Source of the DNA: Lachnoclostridium sp. An118
Lineage (GTDB): Bacteria; Bacillota; Clostridia; Lachnospirales; Lachnospiraceae
NCBI RefSeq assembly: GCF_002160985.1
Contig: NZ_NFLQ01000006.1
Span: 62,001-126,000, forward strand
Direction of reading: 5' to 3'
Length of the DNA: 64,000 nucleotides
The translations under genes were made by a program, and so were the position numbers. Shown here one piece after another: positions 8,528 to 16,769 of the stretch (its first letter is position 1; each line of letters opens with the position of its first letter). The notes under the pieces are model-generated. The model was not told where the DNA came from. It saw only the letters and a list, made by a program, of their open reading frames with translations, and made no database searches.

Positions 8528-9817
8528 TTATTTATAATAGTCAAACTGAAGTCCGTACATGCGGACAGTATCCCCCTCCTGGATGCCCTTGGCCTCCAGC
8601 TCCTCCAGTATGCCGGTATCCTTGAGGAACTTCTGGAAAAACTGGAATCCCTTCTCGGAGTCCAGGTTGGTGTAGCCCAGCATCTTCTCTATCTTGGGCC
8701 CTTCCACGACGTAGGCGTCGTCCTCTTTCTCCACTGTGTAGGGGAGGTCCTCGTAGATAAGCTCATCCTCCGGGAAATATTCCTGCTGGAAGATGACCGG
8801 CTCGGCATCCAGATCATCCAGACGCCTGGACACCTCGTAGAGAAGCTCCTGTATGCCCTCGCCCGTCACGCCGGAGATGGGGAACACAGGGATGCCCTGG
8901 GGCTCAAATTCCCTCTTCAGGCGCTCCACAGGGCTCTCCTGGCCCTCCTCCTGAAAGATGGCGTCTATCTTGTTGGCGGCGATGAGCTGCGGCCTCCCCG
9001 CGATCTCCGGGTTGTAGGCGTGGAGCTCCGCATTGATCTTGCGGATATCCTCCACCGGGTCGCGGCCTTCTGTGCCGGCCGCATCCACCACATGGATGAT
9101 GAGCTTGGTCCTCTCGATATGCCGGAGGAATTCATGGCCAAGTCCCACTCCCTCAGAAGCTCCCTCGATGAGCCCCGGGATGTCCGCGATGACAAAGCCC
9201 TTGGCGCCGGGCACGTCCACCACGCCCAGATTTGGGCTCAGGGTCGTGAAGTGATAGTTGGCGATCTTGGGCTTTGCGTTGGTGACTCTGGACAGGAAGG
9301 TGGATTTTCCCACGTTGGGGAATCCCACAAGTCCTACGTCCGCGATCACCTTCAGCTCCAGGTTCACCCACAGCTCCTGGGCCGGCTGCCCGGGCTGGGC
9401 ATACTTGGGGATCTGCATAGTGGCTGTGGCAAAATGCTGGTTCCCGAGGCCGCCCCGCCCGCCTTTTAAGATGACCTGCCTGCGGTTGTCGCCGGACATG
9501 TCCGCAATGACCTTGCCGGACTGTGCCTCTTTGATCACAGTGCCCTCAGGCACTCTCAGTACGATGTCATCCGCGTCGGCGCCGTGGCATCTCCTCTTGC
9601 CGCCCGGCTCTCCATCCTTTGCCGCGTATTTTCTCTTGTGGCGGAAGTCCTGGAGGGTGTTGAGGCCTTCATCCACCTCAAAGATCACGTCACCGCCCCG
9701 TCCGCCGTCACCGCCGTCCGGGCCGCCGTTGGGCACATACAGCTCCCTGCGGAAGCTCACATGGCCGTCGCCGCCCTTGCCGGAGCGGATAAATATTTTT
9801 GCTCTGTCTGCAAACAT
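8528..9817 (-). CDS. obg: GTPase Obg (CgtA)
   Basis: Essential ribosome-assembly and stress GTPase of 429 residues. It has an N-terminal glycine-rich Obg fold (about 1-158, with GGPDGGDGGRGG), a GTPase domain (G1 GFPNVGKST, G3 DIPG, G4 NKID) and a C-terminal OCT domain from about residue 345. The start at 9817 (MFADRAK) has AAGGAG nine bases upstream and gives the normal family length; an upstream in-frame ATG at 9886 would add 23 residues with no homology. A terminator lies between rpmA and this gene, so some read-through or a weak promoter must drive it. Confidence 0.97.
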   Translation of the reverse strand: MFADRAKIFIRSGKGGDGHVSFRRELYVPNGGPDGGDGGRGGDVIFEVDEGLNTLQDFRHKRKYAAKDGEPGGKRRCHGADADDIVLRVPEGTVIKEAQSGKVIADMSGDNRRQVILKGGRGGLGNQHFATATMQIPKYAQPGQPAQELWVNLELKVIADVGLVGFPNVGKSTFLSRVTNAKPKIANYHFTTLSPNLGVVDVPGAKGFVIADIPGLIEGASEGVGLGHEFLRHIERTKLIIHVVDAAGTEGRDPVEDIRKINAELHAYNPEIAGRPQLIAANKIDAIFQEEGQESPVERLKREFEPQGIPVFPISGVTGEGIQELLYEVSRRLDDLDAEPVIFQQEYFPEDELIYEDLPYTVEKEDDAYVVEGPKIEKMLGYTNLDSEKGFQFFQKFLKDTGILEELEAKGIQEGDTVRMYGLQFDYYK

Positions 9818-9924
9818 GTCGTCAATCTCCTTATGCATCGCCGTAAGTGCCAAAAAGCACATTCCGGGATCGTAAGCGGTCGCCAAGGTCCCGGGCAGGC
9901 CCGGACTTTGGCTCGTCGCCTCTG

Positions 9925-9962
9925 TAAAAAAGAGCCCTGCCGTTTACAATATACGGCAGGGT
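9925..9962 (-). terminator. Terminator between rpmA and obg
   Basis: Arms at 9935-9943 and 9953-9961 (CCCTGCCGT / ACGGCAGGG) form a nine-base-pair stem. On the minus strand it is followed by CTCTTTTTT. It starts about 15 bases after the rpmA stop, closing the rplU-prp-rpmA unit or reducing read-through into obg. Confidence 0.88.
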
Positions 9963-9976
9963 CTTACCTTCGCTGA

Positions 9977-10261
9977 TTACTGTGCTACTGGATAGATAGA
10001 AACCTGTTTCTTATCTCTTCCTTTTCTTTCAAATCTGACAACACCATCTACCAATGCAAATAAAGTGTCGTCTCCGCCGCGTCCTACGTTGACACCTGGA
10101 TGGATCTTCGTTCCACGCTGTCTGTAAAGGATGTTGCCGGCTTTTACGAACTGTCCGTCCGCTCTCTTCGCACCTAATCTCTTGGACTCGGAGTCACGTC
10201 CGTTCTTTGTAGAACCTACACCTTTTTTATGAGCAAAAAACTGAAGATTTAATTTCATCAT
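9977..10261 (-). CDS. rpmA: 50S ribosomal protein L27 (bL27), precursor form
   Basis: Protein of 94 residues with the Firmicutes N-terminal extension MMKLNLQFF before [15 protein letters not shown]. The protease Prp removes this extension after the second Phe, exposing the tail that reaches the peptidyl-transferase centre. The prp gene is immediately upstream in the same operon. The start has AGGAGGTG upstream. Confidence 0.97.
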   Translation of the reverse strand: MMKLNLQFFAHKKGVGSTKNGRDSESKRLGAKRADGQFVKAGNILYRQRGTKIHPGVNVGRGGDDTLFALVDGVVRFERKGRDKKQVSIYPVAQ

Positions 10262-10266
10262 GGTCG

Positions 10267-10599
10267 TTACACCTCCTCAAATCTTACCTGAATGTATTCC
10301 GAATAGTTGCTGTCCTCTGCCATCTCCTCAAGCCCGAGGATCATGGCCTTCAACAGAAGTGCGGCCTCTCTGCCGGGGTGCTCCACAAGACGGAAATCAA
10401 TGAGCCCCTCCATATCGTCGGATACAAGGGATGTCTTCTCGTCCGTGAAGGCTTCGATCGCGTTCACTGTGTTGATCATCAGCACGGACGCTGCAGCGCA
10501 GACAATATCCTGTCCGGCCTCGCTGAAGCCTGCATGTCCCTTTGCCAGAAACCCTGCACATTCCTTCTTTTCGTTCTGATAAATCGTCACCCGGATCAT
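10267..10599 (-). CDS. prp: Ribosomal-processing cysteine protease Prp
   Basis: Protease of 110 residues that trims the N-terminus of L27 and is essential in Staphylococcus aureus. The catalytic pair is His22 (GHAGFSEAG) and Cys34 (DIVCAAAS), the same positions as in the S. aureus enzyme. It lies between rplU and rpmA, six bases from rpmA, the conserved arrangement. Confidence 0.95.
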   Translation of the reverse strand: MIRVTIYQNEKKECAGFLAKGHAGFSEAGQDIVCAAASVLMINTVNAIEAFTDEKTSLVSDDMEGLIDFRLVEHPGREAALLLKAMILGLEEMAEDSNYSEYIQVRFEEV

Positions 10600-10617
10600 A
10601 AGGCTGTCACCGGATAC

Positions 10618-10926
10618 TTACGCGTTGATCTTCTCGATCTTAACTGCTGTGTACTGCTGTCTGTGACCGTTTTTCTTATGATACCCAGTTTTTCTCTTAT
10701 ACTTGTAAACGATGACCTTCTTGGCCTTTCCGTTCTCTACAACGGAAGCCTCAACAGTCGCGCCTTCTACAGTAGGATTTCCGACCTTAAGTCCATTATC
10801 GCTCACTGCAAGCACCTGGTCAAATGTATAAGTCTCTCCAGCTTCCACACCAAGTTTTTCTACTTTAATGATATCGCCTTCTGCTACTTTGTACTGTTTA
10901 CCACCTGTTGCTATGATTGCGTACAT
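10618..10926 (-). CDS. rplU: 50S ribosomal protein L21 (bL21)
   Basis: Ribosomal protein of 102 residues: [14 protein letters not shown] at the start and the C-terminal [13 protein letters not shown] motif contacting 23S rRNA. It heads the rplU-prp-rpmA operon and has AGGAGG seven bases before its ATG. Its expression is probably controlled through the structured leader just upstream. Confidence 0.97.
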   Translation of the reverse strand: MYAIIATGGKQYKVAEGDIIKVEKLGVEAGETYTFDQVLAVSDNGLKVGNPTVEGATVEASVVENGKAKKVIVYKYKRKTGYHKKNGHRQQYTAVKIEKINA

Positions 10927-10929
10927 ATG

Positions 10930-11010
10930 GCACCTCCTATTATCATTACTCGCCAGCTTCGGCGGCTCTCCGGTTCGGAGCGCACTTATAGAACCTCGCT
11001 GTGCGGCACA
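10930..11010 (-). ncRNA. Ribosomal protein L21 leader RNA (probable)
   Basis: The roughly 80 bases between the rplU promoter and its ribosome binding site are GC-rich and self-complementary. Segments GTGCGCTCCGAACCGGAGAG and CCGCCGAAGCTGGCG (minus strand) can form short hairpins. Firmicutes carry a conserved L21 leader at this position, used for autoregulation. I recognise it by location and fold, not by alignment to a model. Confidence 0.6.
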
Positions 11011-11017
11011 CTAGTAT

Positions 11018-11046
11018 AGTCTAGCATAAAGGAATGGGAAAATCAA
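11018..11046 (-). promoter_or_regulatory. Promoter of rplU-prp-rpmA
   Basis: On the minus strand TTGATT (11041-11046), a 17-base spacer and an extended -10 TGCTAGACT (TAGACT 11018-11023). Transcription would start at the head of the L21 leader. The -35 box lies inside a near-palindrome at 11036-11057 (GGGAAAAATCATTGATTTTC and its complement), which could be an operator or the terminator of asnA. Confidence 0.7.
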
Positions 11047-11074
11047 TGATTTTTCCCAAAAATAAATGATTTTT

Positions 11075-12085
11075 CTACAGAAGATGGATACCTGCCTCCT
11101 CCGCGGCCTCCATGGTATCATCCGGCCACAGTGAGGACTGGACCTCGCCGATGTGTGCCTTGCGCAGGCAGAACATGCAGATGCGGGACTGACCGATGCC
11201 GCCGCCGATCGTGTAGGGAAGCTCTCCGGCAAGAAGGGACTTCTGGAAGGGAAGTCCTGCTCTCTCCTCGCAGCCTGCCTCCGCAAGCTGACGGCGCAGC
11301 GCTTCCTCGTCTACTCTCACACCCATGGAGGAGAGCTCCAGGGCAATGTCAAGCACGGGATAGTAGACGATGATGTCTCCGTTCAGCTCCCAGTCATCGT
11401 AGTCCGGCGCGCGGCCGTCATGCTTTTCGCCGGAGGCAAGCACCTTTCCGATCTGGGATACAAAGATGGCCTTCTTCTCTTTGGCGAAGGCTCTCTCCCG
11501 CTCCTTAGCGGTCATGCCGGGATACAGGTCCTCCAGCTCCTGGGAGGTGATGAAGGTGATCTCCTCGGGCAGGATGGGGTCTATGTAATTGTACCGCCTG
11601 GAAATATACTGCTCGGTCTCCTTCAGGGCCTCATACACCTTGCGCACCGTGTACTGGAGCGTCTCTGTGTTGCGCTCCTCCTTTGAGATGACCTTCTCCC
11701 AGTCCCACTGGTCCACATAGATGGAGTGGATGTTGTCTGTGTCCTCGTCCCGGCGGATAGCATTCATATCTGTGTAGAGGCCTTCGCCGGAGTGGAAGCC
11801 GTACCTTTTCAGGGCGTAGCGCTTCCATTTGGCAAGGGAGTGTACGATCTCGGCCACATCGTCATCCTGCTCTTTAATGCCAAAGGATACAGGGCGCTCC
11901 ACGCCGTTCAGGTTGTCGTTGAGCCCTGTGGAGGGCTTTACAAAAAGGGGTGCTGAGACCCGGGTCAGATGAAGGGATTTCGCAAGGGCTCTCTCAAAAA
12001 AATCCTTTACTTCTTTGATCGCGACTTCTGTCTCGCGTATGGTGAGAGGAGACGTATATCCCTCTGGTGTCATGAGACTGCTCAT
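11075..12085 (-). CDS. asnA: Aspartate-ammonia ligase (asparagine synthetase A)
   Basis: Enzyme of 336 residues that makes asparagine from aspartate, ammonia and ATP. It has the class II aminoacyl-tRNA-synthetase-like fold: [36 protein letters not shown], and the C-terminal [19 protein letters not shown] is placed well before the ATG. It has its own promoter (12166-12194) and is not preceded by a T-box. Confidence 0.97.
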   Translation of the reverse strand: MSSLMTPEGYTSPLTIRETEVAIKEVKDFFERALAKSLHLTRVSAPLFVKPSTGLNDNLNGVERPVSFGIKEQDDDVAEIVHSLAKWKRYALKRYGFHSGEGLYTDMNAIRRDEDTDNIHSIYVDQWDWEKVISKEERNTETLQYTVRKVYEALKETEQYISRRYNYIDPILPEEITFITSQELEDLYPGMTAKERERAFAKEKKAIFVSQIGKVLASGEKHDGRAPDYDDWELNGDIIVYYPVLDIALELSSMGVRVDEEALRRQLAEAGCEERAGLPFQKSLLAGELPYTIGGGIGQSRICMFCLRKAHIGEVQSSLWPDDTMEAAEEAGIHLL

Positions 12086-12165
12086 ATACTTTTACCTCAC
12101 TTTTCTTTAATACTGCGATGTTGTGGTCAAAAGGCAGATTGGCCTGTGCCATACCATAATTTATA

Positions 12166-12194
12166 ATTATACGTACTTTTTTTATAAAATACAA
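12166..12194 (-). promoter_or_regulatory. Promoter of asnA
   Basis: Minus strand TTGTAT (12189-12194), a 17-base spacer rich in A and T, and a perfect TATAAT (12166-12171). The transcript would have a leader of about 75 bases, too short for a T-box. Confidence 0.8.
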
Positions 12195-12207
12195 TATCTG
12201 TTTTCCA

Positions 12208-13041
12208 TCAGAGACTCTGCCTGTCTTCCGGCTCCTTCTGCTGCTCCCCGGACAGCCCGAGAAGGTCCAGGGCGTTGAGGCGGAGGATCTTCAGCTTTTC
12301 CTCCTCTGTGAGAGGAAGGTCTCTCAGATACCGGACGTACTCCTTCTGCCCCGCCCAGGGAGAGTCGGTGCCAAAGAGGATGCGGTCCGCACCCTGGCGC
12401 CTGACAATGCGGACGAACTGGTCATCAGGGATTTCCCCCAGGACAGCGGCTGTGTCGAACCAGACAGGCTCTCCCACCAGGTACTCTTCCACCTCGTCCC
12501 ATCTCCTGTAGCCGCCCATGTGGGCCAGGATCAGCCTGTCGGGCTGTACATCATGTATCATGTCCCTCGCCAGCCTTGGCGGACAGTGGACGCAGTCCGG
12601 GTAGCCCGGGTCAAACCCTGCATGGACGCTGATGAGCAGCCCCAGCTCGGTGGCGTAGCTGATGATGCGCTTATACCGGATGTCATCGATCATAACGCCC
12701 TGGTAGTCCGGGTGGAGCTTTATGCCCTTCATACCTGCAGCCCTGATATAGCGCAGCTTTTCTTTGTAGTCCCCGTTGTCCGGGTGGATGCCTCCAAAGG
12801 AGAGGAGTCCGTCCTCCGGGTCCTGCATCTGGAGCGCAAAGCGGTTGATGGAGTCAAACTGGGACGGCTTTGTCACTACGGGGAGGACGACGGACAGCTC
12901 CAGTCCTGCCTCCCTTGTGGAAGCCGTCAGCCCGGGGGCCGTCCCGTTCGTAAAGGGGTCGATATGGCATCTGGACGCAAGGAAGGCCAGGGTCCTGTCC
13001 GCGATCTTCTCCGGGAAAATATGTGTGTGGAAATCAATCAC
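12208..13041 (-). CDS. Metal-dependent amidohydrolase (amidohydrolase-2 family)
   Basis: TIM-barrel hydrolase of 277 residues. Metal-binding and catalytic signatures in order: VIDFHTHIF at the N-terminus, KLHPDYQG, SVHAGFDPGYPD, ILAHMGGY, and LFGTDSPWAGQ. The family includes decarboxylases and hydrolases of diverse small molecules, so the substrate is open. I use a GTG start at 13041 because GGAGG lies nine bases before it and the protein then begins directly at the first barrel strand. It overlaps the CBS-domain gene by eight bases, so the two are likely co-translated. Confidence 0.88.
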   Translation of the reverse strand: MIDFHTHIFPEKIADRTLAFLASRCHIDPFTNGTAPGLTASTREAGLELSVVLPVVTKPSQFDSINRFALQMQDPEDGLLSFGGIHPDNGDYKEKLRYIRAAGMKGIKLHPDYQGVMIDDIRYKRIISYATELGLLISVHAGFDPGYPDCVHCPPRLARDMIHDVQPDRLILAHMGGYRRWDEVEEYLVGEPVWFDTAAVLGEIPDDQFVRIVRRQGADRILFGTDSPWAGQKEYVRYLRDLPLTEEEKLKILRLNALDLLGLSGEQQKEPEDRQSL

Positions 13042-13474
13042 TGCATTTCGCCTCCATCTTTTTGAGCTCATTGTAACAGTAGCCGATAATATCCTTCCGG
13101 GTGATGATACCGATAAAGTTTTCCTGGTCGTCTACTACGGGAACAAAATTCTGCTCCATGGCTCTCCCGATCAGGTCCTCCATCTTGGACTTGGCTGTCA
13201 CGCACTGGTAGTCCAGACGGCGGTCCACCTTCATGATGCTGATGTTCTCGGCCTCCTTGAGGTTGAACAGGTCCAGCTTTTTCAGCCCCCACAGAAGGTC
13301 TCCCTCTGTGATGGAGCCCACATACTTCCCGTCCCGGCTCAGGATGGGAATGGAGGAGTACTTGTGGTACTCCATGATCTCCAGAGCCTGCCGGACTGTG
13401 TGGTAATCATATATGTAGGCAGTCTCCGCCTTCGGCTTAAGGAAAAACAGAATGTTGCTGCTTGCGTGTTTCAT
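13034..13474 (-). CDS. CBS-domain pair protein
   Basis: Cytoplasmic protein of 146 residues made almost wholly of two CBS repeats (about 20-75 and 85-140), with motifs SIPILSRDGKYVGSITEGDL and FVPVVDDQENFIGIITRKDI. CBS pairs bind adenine nucleotides and regulate a partner. No catalytic domain is attached. The start is the ATG at 13474 (MKHASSN), preceded by AAAGGA. It lies 28 bases after the aspartokinase gene and overlaps the amidohydrolase; either could be its partner, but nothing shows which. Confidence 0.88.
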   Translation of the reverse strand: MKHASSNILFFLKPKAETAYIYDYHTVRQALEIMEYHKYSSIPILSRDGKYVGSITEGDLLWGLKKLDLFNLKEAENISIMKVDRRLDYQCVTAKSKMEDLIGRAMEQNFVPVVDDQENFIGIITRKDIIGYCYNELKKMEAKCSD

Positions 13475-13502
13475 TTTATCCTTTAACACTCCTTGTGTAT
13501 TC

Positions 13503-14834
13503 TTAAATCTGTGTTGTGACAAAAATATCGTATATGGCCCGGACAGCGGCCTCAAAATCGTGATTTCGCACGCCGATGATGATGTTCAGCTCACTGGAGC
13601 CCTGGTCGATCATTTTTACATTGACATTGGCGTGGGCCAGGGCGGAAAAAATCCGGCCAGAGGTTCCCCTCGTGGCCCGCATGCCCCTTCCCACAACAGC
13701 GATCAGGGCCAGGTCGGACTCAAGCTCCACGAAATCCGGCTCCACGGCCCTGTGGATGCCTGCGATGACCTCCTGCTCCTTTTCCTCAAACTCGTCCTGA
13801 TGGACAAAGATAGTCATGGTGTCAATGCCGGAGGGCATGTGCTCGATCGAGATATGATTGTCCGCAAATACGCCCAGCACCTTGTGGCAGAAGCCAACCT
13901 GGGAGTTCATCATGGCCTTTTCCACTGTGATGGAGGCGAAATCCCTTTTCCCGGCAATGCCGGTGATGGTAAACCGGGGCGTTCTGCAGGTGGCCTCCAC
14001 GATCAGCGTGCCCTTGTCCTCGGGGGCATTCGTGTTGCGGATATTGATGGGGATACCCTCCTTGCGTACCGGGAAGATGGCGTCCTCGTGGAGGACCGAG
14101 GCGCCCATGTAGGACAGCTCCCTCAGCTCCCTGTATGTGATGACATCGATGGCCTTTGGGTTCTTCACGACCCGGGGGTCCGCCACGAGAAAGCCGGACA
14201 CATCCGTCCAGTTCTCGTACATGTCGGCGTGCACCGCCCGTGCGACAATAGAGCCCGTGATATCGGAGCCGCCCCTTGAGAAGGTCTTGATCCTTCCGTC
14301 GGGAAGAGAACCGTAAAATCCCGGGATGACCGCCCGCTCACAGCCGGCCAGCCGCTCGGAGAGGACCCGTCCTGTCTTTTCTGTGTCAAGGTCGCCGGAC
14401 TCCTGGAAGAAGATGACGTCGGCAGCGTCGATAAATTCGCAGCCCAGGTACTCCGCCATGACGATGCCGTTCAGGTATTCCCCCCTGGAGGCAGCGTAAT
14501 CTCTGCCGATCTTGCGTGTGAAGTTCTCGCGGATGACCTGGAACTCCGCTGTCAGGTCCAGCGACAGGTCCAGGCCGAGGATGATCTCGTCATACCTTGC
14601 CTTGATGTCCTGGATAAGCTTCTCGAACTGCTCCTCCTCGTCCTCCTCGCGCAGGGCAAGGAGATAGCAGCTGTAAAGCATGTCTGTCACCTTTGTGTCC
14701 TTCGGATGGCGCTTGCCCGGCGCTGAGGGGACCACGTATCTGCGGGACTCATCCTGGCGAATGATGTGGCCTGCTTTCTTGAACTGTGCCGCGCTCGCCA
14801 GGGAGCTCCCGCCGAATTTTACTACTTTTTTCAT
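13503..14834 (-). CDS. Aspartate kinase
   Basis: Monofunctional aspartokinase of 443 residues, first step of the lysine, threonine, methionine and diaminopimelate pathway. It has the N-terminal KFGGSSLAS phosphate loop, the substrate segment FSRGGSDITGSIVARA, and two C-terminal ACT regulatory domains (from about 290, around ITVEKAMMNSQVGF and ALIAVVGRGM). Feedback inhibition by an amino acid is expected; the effector cannot be read from the sequence. It is in an operon-like run ybaK-HAD-aspartokinase-CBS-amidohydrolase. Confidence 0.94.
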   Translation of the reverse strand: MKKVVKFGGSSLASAAQFKKAGHIIRQDESRRYVVPSAPGKRHPKDTKVTDMLYSCYLLALREEDEEEQFEKLIQDIKARYDEIILGLDLSLDLTAEFQVIRENFTRKIGRDYAASRGEYLNGIVMAEYLGCEFIDAADVIFFQESGDLDTEKTGRVLSERLAGCERAVIPGFYGSLPDGRIKTFSRGGSDITGSIVARAVHADMYENWTDVSGFLVADPRVVKNPKAIDVITYRELRELSYMGASVLHEDAIFPVRKEGIPINIRNTNAPEDKGTLIVEATCRTPRFTITGIAGKRDFASITVEKAMMNSQVGFCHKVLGVFADNHISIEHMPSGIDTMTIFVHQDEFEEKEQEVIAGIHRAVEPDFVELESDLALIAVVGRGMRATRGTSGRIFSALAHANVNVKMIDQGSSELNIIIGVRNHDFEAAVRAIYDIFVTTQI

Positions 14835-14877
14835 CTGTCAATCCTCCGTAATCGTATGCTTCTGTATCCGGCGTCAC

Positions 14878-15495
14878 CTATCTGTCCAGTATGTGATAGG
14901 CCATGTCCGGCTCAAATACCACGCTCCTGATACCCAGGCGGGATGCCGCCTCTGTATTGACCCGCCTGTCGTCAAAAAAGACAGCCCTCTCCGGGACGAT
15001 GTCGTATTTTTCAAGAAGAAGGCGGTAAATCTTCTCCTCAGGCTTGATGCAGCGCACCTCGTAGGAAAAGATGCCCCCGTCAAACTCCTCCAGAAATCCC
15101 ATATACTGCCTGGTCTTCTGATGCAGGTGCTCAGAATAGTTGGACAGGTAGTAGAGCTTCAGTCCCTGGCTTTTCAGAAAGCGCACCAGTCTGTCTGTGT
15201 AGGGGAGGGGGAAGATGGTGTGTTCTATCCCGCTGTACACCCTGCGGATCTGTGCCTCGTAGTCGGGAGCGTTATCAACAAAAAGCTGCTCCCATTCCTG
15301 TGAGGTGATGCCCCCCTTGTCTCCCCTCTCCCAGTCCTCACTGCGGAAAACAGCATCAGCCAGGAGCTCCGTTGTCTCCTCGTCATATCCAAGGGAGGAA
15401 AGGTAGGGCTTCCAGTCATATCCGAGGAGCACGTTGCCCAGGTCAAAGATGACGGCCTGCGTGTCCTCCTCCATAAAAGCTGATCGGTCTCTCAT
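14878..15495 (-). CDS. HAD-superfamily hydrolase (YihX-like)
   Basis: Hydrolase of 205 residues. Motif I is FDLGNVL, with Asp as nucleophile but Gly-Asn in place of the DxDxT acid, as in the YihX/haloacid-dehalogenase branch. Motif II is YYLSNYS, motif III the lysine of IKPEEKIYR, motif IV VFFDDRRVN. Substrates in this group are sugar phosphates or nucleotides and cannot be named here. Its start overlaps the ybaK stop (TAATG), with GGAGGAGG upstream. Confidence 0.88.
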   Translation of the reverse strand: MRDRSAFMEEDTQAVIFDLGNVLLGYDWKPYLSSLGYDEETTELLADAVFRSEDWERGDKGGITSQEWEQLFVDNAPDYEAQIRRVYSGIEHTIFPLPYTDRLVRFLKSQGLKLYYLSNYSEHLHQKTRQYMGFLEEFDGGIFSYEVRCIKPEEKIYRLLLEKYDIVPERAVFFDDRRVNTEAASRLGIRSVVFEPDMAYHILDR

Positions 15496-15986
15496 TATGC
15501 CTCCTCCTTTGCCGTGACATCCCCAAAGGAGGCTCCTGTTACCCTTTGCAGGTCCTGAGGGGAAAGACGGAGCTGCATGCCCAGCTTCCCGCCGCTTATA
15601 TAGATGTAGTCCAGTTCTTCCGCATCCTCCTGGATCACAGTCGGGAACTGCTTTTTCATGCCGATGGATGTACAGCCGCCCCGGACGTATCCGGTCACCT
15701 TTGTCAGGTCCTTTAAGTGGAGGAGCTCCACGGATTTCTCACCCACGGCCCTGGCGGCCTTTTTAAAATCAATCTCCTCTGCAATGGGGATGACGAACAC
15801 GTAATGTGCGCCTGTCTTTCCCACAGTCACGAGAGTCTTGTAGACCTGCTCATGGGGCAGGCCGAGCTGATCTGCCACGTGGATCCCGTCCGTGAACTCC
15901 CCGCACTCGTAGGTCTGGTACGTGTAGGGGACGCCGGCACGGTCCAGGATGCGCATGGCGTTGGTCTTTAATTCTTTTTTGCTCAT
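15495..15986 (-). CDS. ybaK: Cys-tRNA(Pro)/Cys-tRNA(Cys) deacylase YbaK
   Basis: Editing protein of 163 residues that hydrolyses misacylated Cys-tRNA(Pro). Characteristic parts are VYKTLVTVG, the conserved lysine in EIDFKKAARAVG, and YVRGGCTSIGMKKQFPTV. The start at 15986 (MSKKELKTNA) has GAAGGAGAG upstream. A promoter at 16011-16040 fits this gene as the head of the five-gene run. Confidence 0.94.
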   Translation of the reverse strand: MSKKELKTNAMRILDRAGVPYTYQTYECGEFTDGIHVADQLGLPHEQVYKTLVTVGKTGAHYVFVIPIAEEIDFKKAARAVGEKSVELLHLKDLTKVTGYVRGGCTSIGMKKQFPTVIQEDAEELDYIYISGGKLGMQLRLSPQDLQRVTGASFGDVTAKEEA

Positions 15987-16010
15987 GGTTCTCTCCTTCA
16001 TTCCTGTTCT

Positions 16011-16040
16011 ATCATACCACCCTGGCAGGCGATTGTGCAA
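16011..16040 (-). promoter_or_regulatory. Promoter of the ybaK run
   Basis: Minus strand TTGCAC (16035-16040), 18-base spacer, extended -10 TGGTATGAT (TATGAT 16011-16016). It lies 25 bases before the ybaK start and after the stop codon of the TIGR03936 gene. Confidence 0.7.
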
Positions 16041-16079
16041 CGCCTGTTTCCGGCAGAGCGCGGCGGAAGGCCGGAAGCT

Positions 16080-16769
16080 CTACCGGATGGCGTGTCCTGC
16101 GTCCTCCAGAGTGATAAAGCCGTCCTCTGTCCGGGCGAACAGTTCAAGTCGGTGGAAATGAAGAGGTTCCCGGGACATGCCCGCCCAGTCGTAGAAGGCA
16201 TCCATCACCAGGTCCGGCTTCAGGTTGTCCGCGCTTCCGGCAGCCAGTTTTAAGAAAAGCCCGTTCTCCGTGACGGCAGCCTGGTAGATCAGCGGACGTA
16301 TGTCCATTTCCTTCTCGCTGCGTTTTGTCTTTTTCATCACAAGTACAGAGGGCTGCGCAAGGAAGTCTTCCAGCTTTTCCCGCCAGAATGCGGCAACCGT
16401 GTCCGTGCCCCTGACTGTGACAAGATAGTCTGCGGCGGCCACAATGGTCATGCCGCTGCTTTTTTTGTCATCGCTGATCTGCCGGAAGCTGACGACCTCC
16501 ATGCCCTCTGTCATGACTGCATTCAAGGCTTCCACCGCTCTGTCTGAGGGGATGGACTCTGTCAGCTCGATGTCCATATATTCCCCGTCGCTTGTCAGGC
16601 CGATGCCAAGGGGCTGGGCAAAGGACATGATCATATGGGGGCTGTAGCCGCCTGTGAAGGCGATGGGGATGCAGGCCCTTCTCATGGCCTTCTGGAAGTA
16701 GCGCATGACATCGAGATGGCCGATGAAACGCAGGATGCCGTACTTGCGGAATTTAATTCTTACCTTCAA
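16080..16769 (-). CDS. TIGR03936-family radical-SAM-associated protein (DUF2344)
   Basis: Protein of 229 residues starting MKVRIKFRKYGILRFIGHLD, with the conserved FTGGYSPHMIMSFAQPLGIG segment. The family is always found with, or fused to, TIGR03960-type radical SAM proteins and has no established function. It overlaps the upstream TIGR03960 gene by 17 bases, so they are surely co-expressed and probably act together. In many clostridia the pair precedes RNase G and rplU; here rplU is about 5 kb away and no RNase G gene is between. Confidence 0.9.
   Translation of the reverse strand: MKVRIKFRKYGILRFIGHLDVMRYFQKAMRRACIPIAFTGGYSPHMIMSFAQPLGIGLTSDGEYMDIELTESIPSDRAVEALNAVMTEGMEVVSFRQISDDKKSSGMTIVAAADYLVTVRGTDTVAAFWREKLEDFLAQPSVLVMKKTKRSEKEMDIRPLIYQAAVTENGLFLKLAAGSADNLKPDLVMDAFYDWAGMSREPLHFHRLELFARTEDGFITLEDAGHAIR

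Noticed and set aside
11036-11057. Near-palindrome taken as the asnA terminator
   Set aside because: It is AT-rich with a weak stem and overlaps the rplU -35 box, so I leave its role open and do not list it as a terminator.
12086-12207. Possible T-box upstream of asnA
   Set aside because: The leader after the promoter is only about 75 bases and lacks a T-box bulge and terminator/antiterminator pair.
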